A DNA stretch of 64,000 nucleotides. Origin: Picochlorum sp. 'celeri' (taxonomy: Eukaryota > Chlorophyta > Trebouxiophyceae). The position numbers and the translations under genes were made by a program. The stretch is from positions 930,001-994,000 of the forward strand of contig JAACMV010000004.1 in the NCBI GenBank assembly GCA_010909725.1, written 5' to 3'. Under the pieces are notes generated by a model, which saw nothing but the letters and a program-made list of their open reading frames with translations, searched no databases and had not been told where the DNA came from. Numbering within the stretch: position 1 is the stretch's first letter; the number at the start of each line of letters is the position of its first letter. Shown in pieces: positions 50,304 through 61,216 of this stretch.

Positions 50304-51721
50304 TTACACATGATTTGATATTGTATTTGATTGCTGCCACGCTGATTTAAATGCCAGCCAGTCTTCCAGCGAAGATCGGGCAAACTTTGTAGCAAAAATT
50401 GCATCTTTTGCTGCACACCAACCAGTGACTCCATTCGTTGATCGTTCCTTCGATTGCAAATACGCTGCACGGGATGCTATCCTATCCATACTGTATGATA
50501 AAAATCGAGGATGAACAGGCAAGACTGTCGAGGGCTTTTGACCCAACTGCTTCTCTAAGAAATCCAATTTAGAATGATATGGTTCTGCTGCCACATTTAT
50601 TCGCAAACCTCCCGGATATGACGTAAGGTACCTACTGATATCTATCGATGTCATGCCTAAATACTTCTGCAGTGCCCTGACATGGAGCTGAATCGTTGCC
50701 AAACTCCTTCCAAATACATCTGGAGCACTGCGAAGAGTCAGTTTGACCACATCCCTCGGTAACCCAAGATCATTCAACATATATTGTACAATGGGCTCTA
50801 TTTTCTCCTCCAAGTTATGAGAGGCTATCTGAGGAAATCTTACCAGAACAGACCGCCAGTCTTCAACACTGTCTAATCCATACTTGACAAGCCACTGCCT
50901 AGCTTGCTCTAGTTTTGAAGCTGAGAGCCCCACAATGGGAGGAAATTTCCATAGAATTTTGGCAAACTCCTCTTCTTCTATGCCCAACTGGCGTATATTT
51001 GCTTTCAAAGTTTCTATTTTATGAATACTAAGGACCAATATTCTTGGAAAACGGAGCACGATAGATCGCACCTGCTCCAAGGAAAACCCCATGCTCTGCA
51101 AAAAGTCAACCGTTGGTTTCACACTGGAATCTACGGGCCTAGACAACACGTATGCATTTGATGATAAAATCTTGCCCAAATGCTTCTCTTCGATACCCAA
51201 CATAGCCAAGACGCGTTCCCTATTCTCGTCAAACGTATCAATCACTGGCCGAGAAGAACCCAAGACAAATGGCGAGTTGCGCACCAGGCGTCCCAACTGC
51301 ACACCCTCAATCCCTCCCAAAATCTCCAAAATCGACCTCACATTACTATAATCTAGTCCTTCTGGCACATTCTTCTTATACATCTGCAGGAGAACATCAT
51401 CATATTTCAAAGAGGAGCTTTGAACCAAGTGACACAGGCTCTTGAACAACACAACTCCCATACCTGGCCGACAGCGTTAAATCCAATCGTCTCCACAGAT
51501 GTAATTATTTTATTCAATTCATTTTTACTCAGATTGGTCTGCTTCTGTAACAGATCCACGCAGGTATCAGTTGTTTCCAGTTCTCTGTCGGTTGAATACC
51601 GGGCAGTTGGAGACCAAACCCCGAGTCCATGCAGAACAAGCTGGTCTAATCTCTGTGAAAATACTCTGGTATCCTCAAGAGCAAGCGTAACCACCCTATT
51701 CAACAGGGCAGTAGTCCTCAT
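50304..51721 (-). CDS. mTERF-family organelle gene-expression factor
   Basis: Mitochondrial/plastid transcription termination factor family; repeats bind nucleic acid and act in transcription, splicing or translation in organelles. Exons 51464-51721 and 50304-51383, intron 80 nt (GTATGG...CTGCAG); 445 residues. Joined at ETIGFNAVGQ-MYKKNVPEGL. Several mTERF repeats of ~32 residues are visible, each with the LxxFPxxLxxS-type loop (e.g. LRFPRILVLSIHKIE, WKFPPIVGLSASKLE, RFPQIASHNLEEKI, SYPGGLRINVAAE). The first ~45 residues look like an organelle presequence. Target organelle and nucleic acid unknown. The TAA stop is part of TGTAA. Confidence 0.9.
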
Positions 51722-51797
51722 CGTAACTGTTTGCCTTGTTGAGACCGACGTACGTTGCTATCGCTCTTTTTGAGACATAATTACACCTCAATCTCTA

Positions 51798-53405
51798 TTA
51801 ATTATCAAGATTGAATATTTTAAACTTTCTAAAGTATGCCTCGACGGTTGTGGATGGCGACCAAGTATCATCTGAACCTCCAAACCAAGAAGCAAAGGTG
51901 AATGCAGTTGGGTACACATCTTTGGATTTTCTATAGACGAGTTGCTTGTACTCGATCTTCGTCTCACCATTGACATCTAGACGGATGTATCCATTGGATT
52001 TGCCGATATCGTTCATGCCGACTGCAATTCATAAACATGAATCAGGTGTTCCCTCTGGACTGTGAATTATACATACATACTCTCGGTGGTCATGCGTACC
52101 TGTAATTGCAAGATGCACCCATTCGTTTCTTGGATACTTGAACGCTCCTCTCATGAGAGACATTCCAGCATTTGTGTTGCACCTGGTGCCGGGTGTCTCA
52201 CAGAGGTCTTTGGTCCAGGTATCCTTTGGGGAATACAAGTAGATTTCTCCATCTCCGTCTCTTCTCCACATCATTCTCACTACATGTGGCATCCAATGCC
52301 GTTTACATACATGTCATGATGTGAATTATATGGTGCAGTGAAGCATACCTGAGAAGCAATCGTCAGCATCATCTCCTCCTCCACAGCCAGTTCTGCCACC
52401 AACTATTCCGGGAAGCTTACCTCCTTTCACCCATGGAAAGTTCTCTGGAAAGTATACCTCGTATTCCAGTCGTACAGCATCTCCAAGCGATTTTCCTTTT
52501 CCATCTGGCCATGCAAAGAACAAAACACCGCCACCACTCTTTCCTGGAGACCAACGTCCCTGCAGTACACGGAGAGTCAAACTCATGCTTGAACAAACGT
52601 ATGATGAAAACCTGCGTACCCTTTCGTACATGGCTCGGACAACAGGCTCAGAGCTGTCGCATGTTGGGTTCCTGACGACATACTTGTTGTCTGCCTTTGG
52701 GTTTGTTGAGATTTCCTGGCCAAAGGATTTCAAGGTATGATCACCTACTGTCAGGGTCGGTTCCCATATAAGTCGACCCTCTCTATGGTATACATCTTCC
52801 GATATCATCACTCCAGATACGATGTTATCTCGTGTGTCCCTGTACCAACCCCCTCTAGTCTTTGGGTAGCAAATCTTGGTTCTTGGAGACCATGTCCATG
52901 CACCGCAGTCTGGCAAGCATGCGCATTGGCCACAACATTCAGATGCTGTAATACCATGTAAACATCATGTGTAATGAGTGAAGAAGACATGCCATGGATC
53001 GGTGTGACGCACAAAAATAAAGATACACACCTGACTCTACAGATTTTATTCTCATGGTGCCATCATTCAACGTGGCACCAACAAAGGCAGTGTTTTCCTC
53101 CATCGTACACTGCCCTATAGTACCAGTACTCGTCACGACGGCATCAGAGCTGTATGATACTTCCAGCTTTTTGTTCCTCGGGATCGTTCTTGAAGTGTCC
53201 AAGAAGGAACCATATACTCCACCCATTCTTCCTGGAGGCAACAACAGTGATTTGGCAATATACACAGTCAACGAGTGCCTTCATGCGACATTAGTAGTAT
53301 TGTATTCAACGAACCAGTGATAGGAAGAGGAACTTTACAGGATACATATGTTGAGCAGAAACATGATATGTAGAGCAAGGTTTGAAACATCTTTGTCGTC
53401 ATCAT
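51798..53405 (-). CDS. secreted PL14-type polysaccharide lyase with Cys-rich N-terminal region
   Basis: Five exons: 53315-53405, 53031-53231, 52349-52945, 52100-52279, 51798-52021 (introns 83, 85, 69 and 78 nt); 430 residues. Exon 1 encodes a signal peptide (FQTLLYISCFCSTYVSC). A region of ~60 residues then precedes a Cys cluster (SECCGQCACLPDCGAWTWSP) that resembles a PAN/Apple or WSC-type cysteine module. The catalytic part has the signature of family 14 lyases (alginate/glucuronan lyases of algae and chloroviruses): VKGGKLPGIVGGRTGCGG, then RMMWRRDGDGEIYLYSPKD and FTFASWFGGSDDTW. Likely cuts an acidic wall or environmental polysaccharide. The 3' sites and phases all agree; the 5' site of intron 1 (GTTCGT) is the weakest. 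Confidence 0.82.
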
Positions 53406-53570
53406 TGTGTCCTGAGCGTATCAGAATATATCTTTTTTATTCAACCGCACCCAAGAATGGAACTATGTAAATTCCTTTTCACTAGAGAAGAACAAGACAC
53501 AATGTAAATCTACCCCACACATGCAAGCCTTGACATTGTCGAGCCTTGGGCTCTCTCACGAGGCAATACT

Positions 53571-54379
53571 CTATGCAGCTTCCTCCTCCTCCTTCTTCAC
53601 CTCCTCCTCCTTCACCTCCTCCATATCCATACCTTCCATTCCACCAGAAATGGATAAATTAAATCTAAATCTCGACAGCATCTGAGGGAGAGACGCAATT
53701 ACCGGCCCATATCTCTGAATATGGTCATATATTTCAAACAATGGCACTGCAATCAGTTTGTAATTCTTCGGAACAGAGAAATAACACTTTTCTGGCAAAG
53801 GCACCATGTATAAATTCCTAATTTCTTTCGGGCGCTCAATATGCGGTGGCACATATGGATACATGATATTCTCAAAGTTTGGCCTATAATAGGTTCCCAC
53901 ACATTCCCCAATCTTCCAGTCTGTTTTCAAATGCGCTGCCTCCGGCCCTAAATTCGTATCAAGCTTTCTAATCAATCCTTCTACATCTGCACCATACCAA
54001 ACATATGGTGTTTCTTACCATGACCATGCGCACACACACACACACAACAAATGGCCATTCTTCTCACAACACACTCTCCTGTACACACAAACACACACAT
54101 ACCTCCTTCTCCTGGCCTCAAACGCCCCCCAGGGAGCTTGAAGTACGAAGTACCTACTTGAAATAATAAAACATGGGGATGCCCATGTTCATAGACTAGA
54201 ACCACAGCATCAACAGAGTGCCTCACTCCTTCCTTCCCATATTTGTCCTTCAGCCTCTCCAACCTAGAAGCAACGCTATTATCACGATCTTTCTTCGCCT
54301 CCTTTGACCCAAAAGAATAATTATTGATCGGGTATATTACAATTTCACTCTGTCCAGGATGGCGGAGAGCGCTTGCCAT
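53571..54379 (-). CDS. NUDT21: cleavage factor Im 25-kDa subunit (NUDT21/CFIm25)
   Basis: Nudix-fold RNA-binding subunit of the pre-mRNA 3' cleavage factor; it recognises UGUA upstream of poly(A) sites, which is notable because TGTAA is the common signal here. Exons 54103-54379 and 53571-53986, intron 116 nt (GTATGT...GTGCAG); 230 residues. Landmarks: IVIYPINNYSFGSKEAKKD, HVLLFQVGTSYFKLPGGRLRPGE, DWKIGECVGTYYRPNFEN, YPYVPPHIERPKE and LIAVPLFEIYDH. The C-terminus carries an added acidic Glu/Lys tail (about 25 residues) not found in animal or plant versions. The intron begins with a TG-rich run. Confidence 0.94.
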
Positions 54380-54707
54380 GATTCGTCTTGTCTTTCTTTT
54401 CGAGAGGCCCAAGAAAGAACTGACGACTACTCAATCGGCAGAACTACCCCTTTACTATTATTATTCTAAGAACTATTTATATTTTTTTAATGAATATATA
54501 GCGACGCATCAGTATGTTTCCATAATAAAAACCATGACGACATTGAAGACAACGTGAGCATCCCATCAACCAAATGTTTAATAGGACATGTAAATGTGCG
54601 ATTGATGGACATGCTTGTTCACCCATGAAACGTTCATCGTCTCCACAGTATCGGTCATCCCAGTTGTAAATCAGACTTTTATTGGACACAAGGTGATACT
54701 ATCGGGT
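54380..54707. other. divergent spacer, NUDT21 / TPR protein
   Basis: About 330 bp with no gene of support. A reading frame of the TPR gene extends upstream to about 54615 without an ATG before 54708. No repeat seen. Confidence 0.4.
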
Positions 54708-56531
54708 ATGGGGTCAAATGCCATGGAGACAGAGCATGGTCAACGCACAGAGGAATGTTTGAAACTCCTCGAGATTCGAGACAGTGACGACGAGGACGAT
54801 GCAACCTGCGTTATTAAGACAAAGGAAGAAGACATTGAAGAGGAGCTGCGGTATACGTGGGATAGTAGCAGCATTGGTTCAAATAAGAACGGGCATACAG
54901 CTGTGGTGAATCCTTTGGATGGTGCCATGGATTCGCGAATCATGGAGAAGAAGAACAAAGGGAATGAATGCTTTGCAAACAAGGACTATAGAGGGGCTCT
55001 GCGGTGTTATTTGGAGGGCATCGAACTATGCAAAGAGGGAGGAAAGGAGGGCTTGGCCAATCTGCTTGCTGTGCTGAATTCCAATGCCTCTACAGCGTCA
55101 TCTCGCCTGAAAAAGACTGACAATGCTATACAATATGCTGAAGAGGCGCATCGTATCTTGCCAGAATGGACCAAGCCTTTGTCTCGACTGGCTGAACTGT
55201 ACATGAACAAGGGGGACTATGTCGCTGCTCTGGATGCTTGTGAGAAGTGTGAGCGTCTGTGTCGAGCGAGTTCGACAGGGAGAACGGAATTCACCGCGCT
55301 TCATGATACAATTGTAGTGATGGGGTCACAGATGGGTCAATCAGATGCGATGTTTAGAGGGAGAAGGCTTGAAGTACGGAGTGCTGGGGAAGAGGCATGG
55401 TTGGGCAAGCCTGCTCCACATGACCCTTTACTCGATGGGCCACTGGATGAAAACACGGCGTTGCCTTCTGATGATCTTGACAAAGTTCAGGCTCCGACAG
55501 CATCGTCACAGGAAGGGTTATTGACGGATGGCACGTCTGTCAGGGGAGATGCCTTGGCTCACTGGAACTTTTCCAACACTGCAGTTGCTATACAGTCTAG
55601 AAGAACGAGTTTTCGGTGCGTGAAAGAAGCATATGATGCCGCCAAGGATGGAGACAAGATTGTTCTTTTAAAAGGGACCCATAATGGATTGGGAGAGACG
55701 GTCTCGATAAAAAAGAGAATCTTGATTGAAGGTGAAGGGTATCTGGGAGAGACTGTTATTGATCAGAGGGCAAATGTGCCAACATTTAAAATCGAAAGGG
55801 GTGGTGTGGTCATTCGCAATATTGATTTGGATCAGACAGGGTTTCGAGAAGCTATTCTCATCGATGGAGATGAGCATGTCAATCCGCTAATCGAGAACTG
55901 TGATCTTAAATGCAGCGGGGATGATTGCATTCACATTGGAGGGCGTAGCAAGCCCATTGTGCGACTCTGTAAGGTCAACGCCAAGAAGACTGGCATAAAA
56001 TCTTTTGATACCTCACATCCGACTCTCCATGGATGTTTTATTGAAAAGTGTGGGACACAAGGAATAGAGATTATGGACAAGTCGGTCATGATGGCAACAC
56101 GGTGCTCTATCAGTTCTTGTGAGGAGGATGGCGTGGTGGTCATGGGATGCGCCACGGGTACTCTGGTACAGTGTAAAATCAACGATAACAAGGGCCCGGG
56201 CGTCGACTGTTCCGATAATGCTGTCGTCACCTTGCGCAATTGCGATATTCATGAGAATGTTGGAGGGTGCTGGGCATGGGATTCTTCAGAAGTTCATGCT
56301 GAGAGATGCAAATTATCTGGAGGCCCAGCTCATGTTATCTTATCTGGAGGCAATGGTAAAATACACGCAACTCGTTGTGATATCAATGGTGTGGCACATG
56401 CACCGGAAAAAGTCTGGAATGACGGCTTGCTGCATGGAAACAATACGTTTCATGATCCAGATACATCAGTTGACTTTCCCATTGAAGCAGGCGCATTTGT
56501 GTGGGAGCCCAGTCCATACACCAGTCTTTGA
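54708..56531 (+). CDS. TPR and right-handed beta-helix protein, unknown role
   Basis: 607 residues from ATG 54708 (first in frame; MGSNAM would allow N-myristoylation if Gly2 is free). Residues about 75-200 hold TPR repeats (KNKGNECFANKDYRGALRCYLEGIE; AEEAHRILPEWTKPLSRLAEL) of the STIP/UNC45 type. After a linker, residues about 290-560 form a right-handed parallel beta-helix with repeated LENCDLKCSG, LVQCKINDNKG and VTLRNCDIHEN motifs, like those of FBXO11 and SHCBP1, but no F-box is present. The combination suggests a protein-protein scaffold. No signal peptide, so likely cytosolic or nuclear. I know no family with this exact order. Confidence 0.75.
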   Translation: MGSNAMETEHGQRTEECLKLLEIRDSDDEDDATCVIKTKEEDIEEELRYTWDSSSIGSNKNGHTAVVNPLDGAMDSRIMEKKNKGNECFANKDYRGALRCYLEGIELCKEGGKEGLANLLAVLNSNASTASSRLKKTDNAIQYAEEAHRILPEWTKPLSRLAELYMNKGDYVAALDACEKCERLCRASSTGRTEFTALHDTIVVMGSQMGQSDAMFRGRRLEVRSAGEEAWLGKPAPHDPLLDGPLDENTALPSDDLDKVQAPTASSQEGLLTDGTSVRGDALAHWNFSNTAVAIQSRRTSFRCVKEAYDAAKDGDKIVLLKGTHNGLGETVSIKKRILIEGEGYLGETVIDQRANVPTFKIERGGVVIRNIDLDQTGFREAILIDGDEHVNPLIENCDLKCSGDDCIHIGGRSKPIVRLCKVNAKKTGIKSFDTSHPTLHGCFIEKCGTQGIEIMDKSVMMATRCSISSCEEDGVVVMGCATGTLVQCKINDNKGPGVDCSDNAVVTLRNCDIHENVGGCWAWDSSEVHAERCKLSGGPAHVILSGGNGKIHATRCDINGVAHAPEKVWNDGLLHGNNTFHDPDTSVDFPIEAGAFVWEPSPYTSL

Positions 56532-56596
56532 CAGTAGATCACTTTCAAAATTGACGATAGAATATTGATAATAATTTAAGTACAACAACAAGGCAA

Positions 56597-58939
56597 CTAA
56601 CTTTTTGCATATTTGACACCTGTTTCATTGTCAATGATTATGTTCATTTGCTCACTCCCACCAGGTGGCAGATATGAAAAACTTGAAGAATTGAGCACGT
56701 CATCACTCGTGAGCCTGGAATCTGGTGCGCTTTTCCTTCTTTTTTGCAAGAGAGCAGTAACTTCTCTGACGACCAAACTACTCAAAAGCAGGCCAGCAGC
56801 CAAGGCTGATCCATAGAGCATTGCAAACACATTGTCAAAGCCTCCTTTGAGTTCTGAAATGTACCCAGTTGCCATTGGACCCAAAGCTGCTCCAATCGAT
56901 CCCATACCGTCGATAATGGCGGTGACAGTAGCTAGCGCTTTCTCACCCTTCTTCTTGACAGATTCAGATGATCCAAGATCAGCAGAAACTGCTGTTGTGA
57001 TGAGGGCATATGGTCCATTCACAAAGAACCCAGCCAGCATCATCAGCAAAATATTCACAGAGAAAGAAATACTTCCATATTCTCTATAGAAATAAAGTAC
57101 AGGGATGGCCACGTACACAAACGAACAAGATACGATGGCCGGTGATGCTGAAGCATCTGAAAGAAATCCAGCAACAATGCCACCAATCACTCCACCAACA
57201 TCAAACAATATTGATAGTTTGCCTGCCTCTTCCGCAGAAAGCGATCTCCCTCCAACTTTTGTGGATGAAATATAATATGGAAGCCAGTAGAGGAACGTAT
57301 ACGCCACAAGTTTGGCGAAAAACAATGTGAAAGCATATACAGCCACTCCAGGCAACCGCCAGGCAGCAAAAAATGATACACCAGATTTCCCTCTCTCTGA
57401 TGGAGCCGCTGAACCCCCAATAAGAGCAGCCTGCTCATCATCCGATTCGCCCTGCAACATTGGCACAAAAACCTCAATAAAAAATTCCACCATAGCAACA
57501 TTCACCATACCATAACGTACATCGATTGAGTCTCTGTCATCATTCACCATAACCAACGTAGATCCCATGGCTACCATACCATGTTGAGGTCTCCTAATAT
57601 GATGGTGCGCTTCCATTGATGCTGCCACCTGTGAAGGGACCATTCCATCATGGGTCTCTGCAATATGGGCAAGCCGACGTTCCAATAATTCTTTATCACT
57701 TGCAGAAAGTTGGTTGTCGTCCCCACGTGGTGTTCCCGCTTCAGATGCAGCAAAGCTACCAAGATGACTTCCTGACTGTGGCATGAACCCAATATCTTGT
57801 GGTTCTACAACGAGGAAACTAAAGATCAGGATCCCAGCAACAATAATGAGCAGCCCTGGTACAATAAACGACCATCCCCATCCATATTGAAGCATCGATG
57901 CGGCCATCAGAGAACCCAAAATATTTCCAACAGATGTATGAGCATTCCAAACCCCCATGATCAAACCTCTCTTTCCATGCCCAAACCAATTAGCCATCAC
58001 CGTGACAACACTGGGCCATCCCGTCGCCTGAACCAAACCTCCAACCAACTGAATGCTTAGGAAATACGGCATCGCATGAATATCTGCAAAATATGCCACC
58101 CCAAACAAACAGACACACGTGCCACTACCAATCATTCCCCATGTCAGAAACTTTCGAAGATCCAGTCGATCACCCAAATGACCACTGACAAACATGCCAA
58201 TAGCATACGCTCCTAAAAACGCCACATCAAGGTCTCCTAAAAGAACATTTCCATTACGAGGATTGTCGAATGGCGCCCATCCAGCACCAGAACTGGTATT
58301 ACTGTGCTTTCCATGCTTGTTCTCCTCCCACAGGGCATCCCCAATAATCTCTGCCATCAAACGCCTCCCATTCGAATCATCACCCATATTTGTAGAATCC
58401 TTTATCGATCCATGAAGCACACTCTTCACAATAGACGGCGGCTTCCTCGATGCATGGTACGACATGTAACACAAGAATGTCAACACAAGCACAAGCATCC
58501 TATTCGCCCTCAACGACAGCCCTTTCCCTCCTCGAACCCATTTCTCTAGTATCCTGTGCCCCAAAGGAGCGCTATACTTCCATTCACTCTCCATCTGTCC
58601 CTGTAATAACGTCCTCCTGACAAAATCAGCCTGCCTGTCCTCACTGGTATGAAGCGGTGCAGAATCACCAGTCGCAAGATCAAACACCGAGCTACTGAAT
58701 GAAACCTTTGCCTTGTTCGCGCTTCTCTTCAACGGAGTCCTACTCTTCCGCGATCGCTTGGATACTGATGTAAAACCCCCCTGCTGTCCTTCTTCTAAGA
58801 CCCTCACAGACGGAGTCTCCACAGAAAAAGGCGCAACCACTCGAGAAGGATCAGACGACGTCCGTGGTATTGAGTCAATACTACTAGCACCACTTCCACT
58901 GGATGAATCTCCGGCACTCGCACTCTGCTCTCGCTGCAC
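56597..58939 (-). CDS. SLC37-like sugar/glycerol-phosphate transporter (MFS)
   Basis: Major-facilitator protein of the SLC37/glycerol-3-phosphate:phosphate exchanger group. The frame is open to 58972, but no ATG lies upstream of 58594. Taking 58594 gives 665 residues with all predicted spans (first at LMLVLVLTFLCYMSYHASRK); a missing first exon is also possible, since the frame before it is well-conserved in style (Ser-rich). Landmarks: SYHASRKPPSIVKSVLHGS, FGVGQLVGGLVQATGWPSVV-like area, and the late motif VNGPYALITTAVSADLGSSE. Long cytosolic loop (residues ~390-490 of the frame) is acidic and Ser-rich. Substrate not predictable beyond the family. Confidence 0.8.
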   Translation of the reverse strand: MQREQSASAGDSSSGSGASSIDSIPRTSSDPSRVVAPFSVETPSVRVLEEGQQGGFTSVSKRSRKSRTPLKRSANKAKVSFSSSVFDLATGDSAPLHTSEDRQADFVRRTLLQGQMESEWKYSAPLGHRILEKWVRGGKGLSLRANRMLVLVLTFLCYMSYHASRKPPSIVKSVLHGSIKDSTNMGDDSNGRRLMAEIIGDALWEENKHGKHSNTSSGAGWAPFDNPRNGNVLLGDLDVAFLGAYAIGMFVSGHLGDRLDLRKFLTWGMIGSGTCVCLFGVAYFADIHAMPYFLSIQLVGGLVQATGWPSVVTVMANWFGHGKRGLIMGVWNAHTSVGNILGSLMAASMLQYGWGWSFIVPGLLIIVAGILIFSFLVVEPQDIGFMPQSGSHLGSFAASEAGTPRGDDNQLSASDKELLERRLAHIAETHDGMVPSQVAASMEAHHHIRRPQHGMVAMGSTLVMVNDDRDSIDVRYGMVNVAMVEFFIEVFVPMLQGESDDEQAALIGGSAAPSERGKSGVSFFAAWRLPGVAVYAFTLFFAKLVAYTFLYWLPYYISSTKVGGRSLSAEEAGKLSILFDVGGVIGGIVAGFLSDASASPAIVSCSFVYVAIPVLYFYREYGSISFSVNILLMMLAGFFVNGPYALITTAVSADLGSSESVKKKGEKALATVTAIIDGMGSIGAALGPMATGYISELKGGFDNVFAMLYGSALAAGLLLSSLVVREVTALLQKRRKSAPDSRLTSDDVLNSSSFSYLPPGGSEQMNIIIDNETGVKYAKS

Positions 58940-58972
58940 TTGTCGCCGACGTGCTCCAAGAGGTCCCGTCCT

Positions 58973-59707
58973 TTTAAAAGGGGGCTGGTCGTTGTTGGAT
59001 TCTCCAGCCAGGGTTAGCGTCTACTACACTACAATATGTATCAATATATACGAGTATATCTATATCTCTGGCTCTGTGCGTCAGTATCAGGTACGAGGGT
59101 GTCTGTTTTCAATGATCAATGAAAACGAAAGACACGCATAGAGTCAGATCACGGGTATTCGCCCTATGCTATCTCTTTTTTACCCTTGAAAACTATTTTA
59201 TTTTTCATTCATGCGCTGCAGGGTTGGCCTGTGTAGCCTTGACTCGCAACATTTTAGTATACCATATACCCCCGGGGTTGGTCCAGATCCCAGTGCTAGC
59301 ACTGTGTGCAAGTGTTTGCATATATGGATATGCATATGCGTGCATCATGGCCTAGTTGTATGTAAGTAAGAAGAGAATTTCAATGCAGCTTGGGTGATGA
59401 TTGTGTCATCCATTTCTATTTGCTTGATGATGACAAAGAAGACAAGAAGTCTTCTTCTCTCTGGATGGAGAGGAAGAATCCACACACAATGAGATGTGTG
59501 CATGAGTATGGCAGATTCATTGTTATACACCATTGTCATGAGATAGATTAGGAGGTGTGAGATTGTTACATGAGAAGAATCAATGGGAAAGATATATGTA
59601 GGACAAGGTGCACATCATCTCAATGTAGAATGAACATGGATCATGCATCTTCTCTATGTACATGACAGTCCAACAGACAATCCTGCTGCGATTATCGAAA
59701 CCGTTAT
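58973..59707. other. long spacer without a gene
   Basis: About 735 bp. AT-rich, with short frames that have no coding signals. A pyrimidine-poor, TG/GA-rich stretch lies around 59380-59560. If the SLC37-like gene has a first exon it is probably here, but I could not place it. Confidence 0.35.
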
Positions 59708-59998
59708 TTAATCAAACGTAATGACGTTGCCTGTCGTCTCTGACCCTGGGGCAGCTGCAACCACAATACAGGTTTTCTCTTCCCCATCCTTGCAGTCAGT
59801 GCACTTGCAATTGCCATCCTTGATAATCTCTTCAATTGGCAAACCAGTCGAGATTCTTCCAATGGAGTAATTTTCTCCACATTCTTTTGGACACCCAATG
59901 GATTTTCCGTTTATTGTCAAGGCGGACCGAGCAGCGCCGCTCAAGAGCAACGTGGCAAGGAGAAGCACAAAAAACTTGAACACGTAGTTGGACTGCAT
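59708..59998 (-). CDS. small secreted Cys-rich protein, unknown
   Basis: 96 residues. Residues 1-26 are a clear signal peptide (FKFFVLLLATLLLSGAARS). The mature part has six Cys: CPKEC, then CKCTDC and a last C in EKTCIVV, so a small disulfide-linked fold. No family recognised. It is divergent from the 158-residue gene starting at 60293, with about 295 bp between. The signal peptide and stop, plus composition, make a real gene likely. Confidence 0.6.
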   Translation of the reverse strand: MQSNYVFKFFVLLLATLLLSGAARSALTINGKSIGCPKECGENYSIGRISTGLPIEEIIKDGNCKCTDCKDGEEKTCIVVAAAPGSETTGNVITFD

Positions 59999-60292
59999 GA
60001 TACTGTATAATTTGCTCGAGATTGTTTTCAAATGAATACGGATATCCGGGTAACTGCGAAGTGGATCATAACACGTGTTATGGATGACGCAATCTCTGGA
60101 ATACTTTGATCCATCCGAGATGCGCCTCAAGAAGAAGCCCCGTCTTGGAATCTTCCTCGGATGTGACGATGGCAATCCTTGGGGGTCCAGCGCGATAGCA
60201 TCCTCAGGCAGCCACCTGTACGAGGTGGACAAAGAATACATTTATCACAAAGTATTACATACAGTTATTGAGAGAGCCGTTGATACGCAACA
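59999..60292. other. divergent spacer between two small genes
   Basis: About 295 bp. A longer minus-strand frame (59708-60241) runs through it upstream of the secreted protein but has no ATG context or homology. No further signal seen. Confidence 0.35.
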
Positions 60293-60957
60293 ATGCTGAA
60301 GAACCCAGAAGATGCCCTGCAAACACCCACTGTGGGGAAGGCTGGACTCGAAAGCAAGGGTGCCGAGGGGGATACTCCTCTGAACATCCCTACCCCGACT
60401 ATTGAGAAGAAAGGTACTGTGTTTATGATGTGCGACCTGCTCCGTAATGACTCCAAGAATGAACATGGAGCTTTGTCACCATGGTGGTGGTGGTGTCCTC
60501 ATCTCATTTCTTTTTCTACACATGCGGGACTATTTATCGCAGCATAACGTTTACGATGATACTACCCGTATCAAGATCTATATGTGTATGTGATGTTGCA
60601 GAGCTGAAAGCAGCCGACAAGCCAAACCTGGTTGATCTGAACAAGGCTCGCAGAGGCCTCCAATCAAGCATGAATGCCCCAGGACTGCAAACATTTAATA
60701 ACCAGTACATGCCATTTGCATCCGGATTTGAACACCAGATTGACGAGATGGTGGCATACAGAAGCTCGCGCAAAACCACAGTAAACCCTACGGCAGCTGT
60801 GTCTGATGACGTCAGTTATTACTATGAGCTGGACAATGGACGTGTGACTCCTGCAACAGTTGCTGCCGACCCAACCACATATGAGGAATTCGTCAGGAAT
60901 ACATCCACAGCGAGTTATGGAGGATTCTGGCGTAAAATGCTTAGACCCATTGATTGA
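60293..60957 (+). CDS. 158-residue protein, unknown
   Basis: Exons 60293-60413 and 60602-60957, with a 188-nt intron (GTACTG...GTTGCAG). The join TIEKK-ELKAADKPNLVDL keeps phase. The product is hydrophilic: MLKNPEDALQTPTVGKAGLE, then ARRGLQSSMNAPGLQTFNNQ, YMPFASGFEHQIDEM, VSYYYELDNGRVTPATVAAD, and a basic C-terminus (GGFWRKMLRPID). No transit peptide, no membrane span, no domain I know. Composition and the spliced frame look genuine; function open. Confidence 0.6.
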
Positions 60958-61216
60958 TAGCACCAACAAGCATCCAATGGAGGATGCTCATCTTCTTCTT
61001 CTTCTTCTTGTGTGAATACACATCATCATCATCCACCAAGATGAAGGCCATCAACATGAAGATCCAACGTGTGACCATATTCTATTCAATAATTTGCATG
61101 TTATATCAATCATAGTAGTAGATTGAACTTGAATGTAGAGCTGTTGTCTTGTGACGACACCTTTTTTTTGCTTTTTTGCTACTACTACTCGGGTCCAAAA
61201 CAATACCTCGGCTTTC

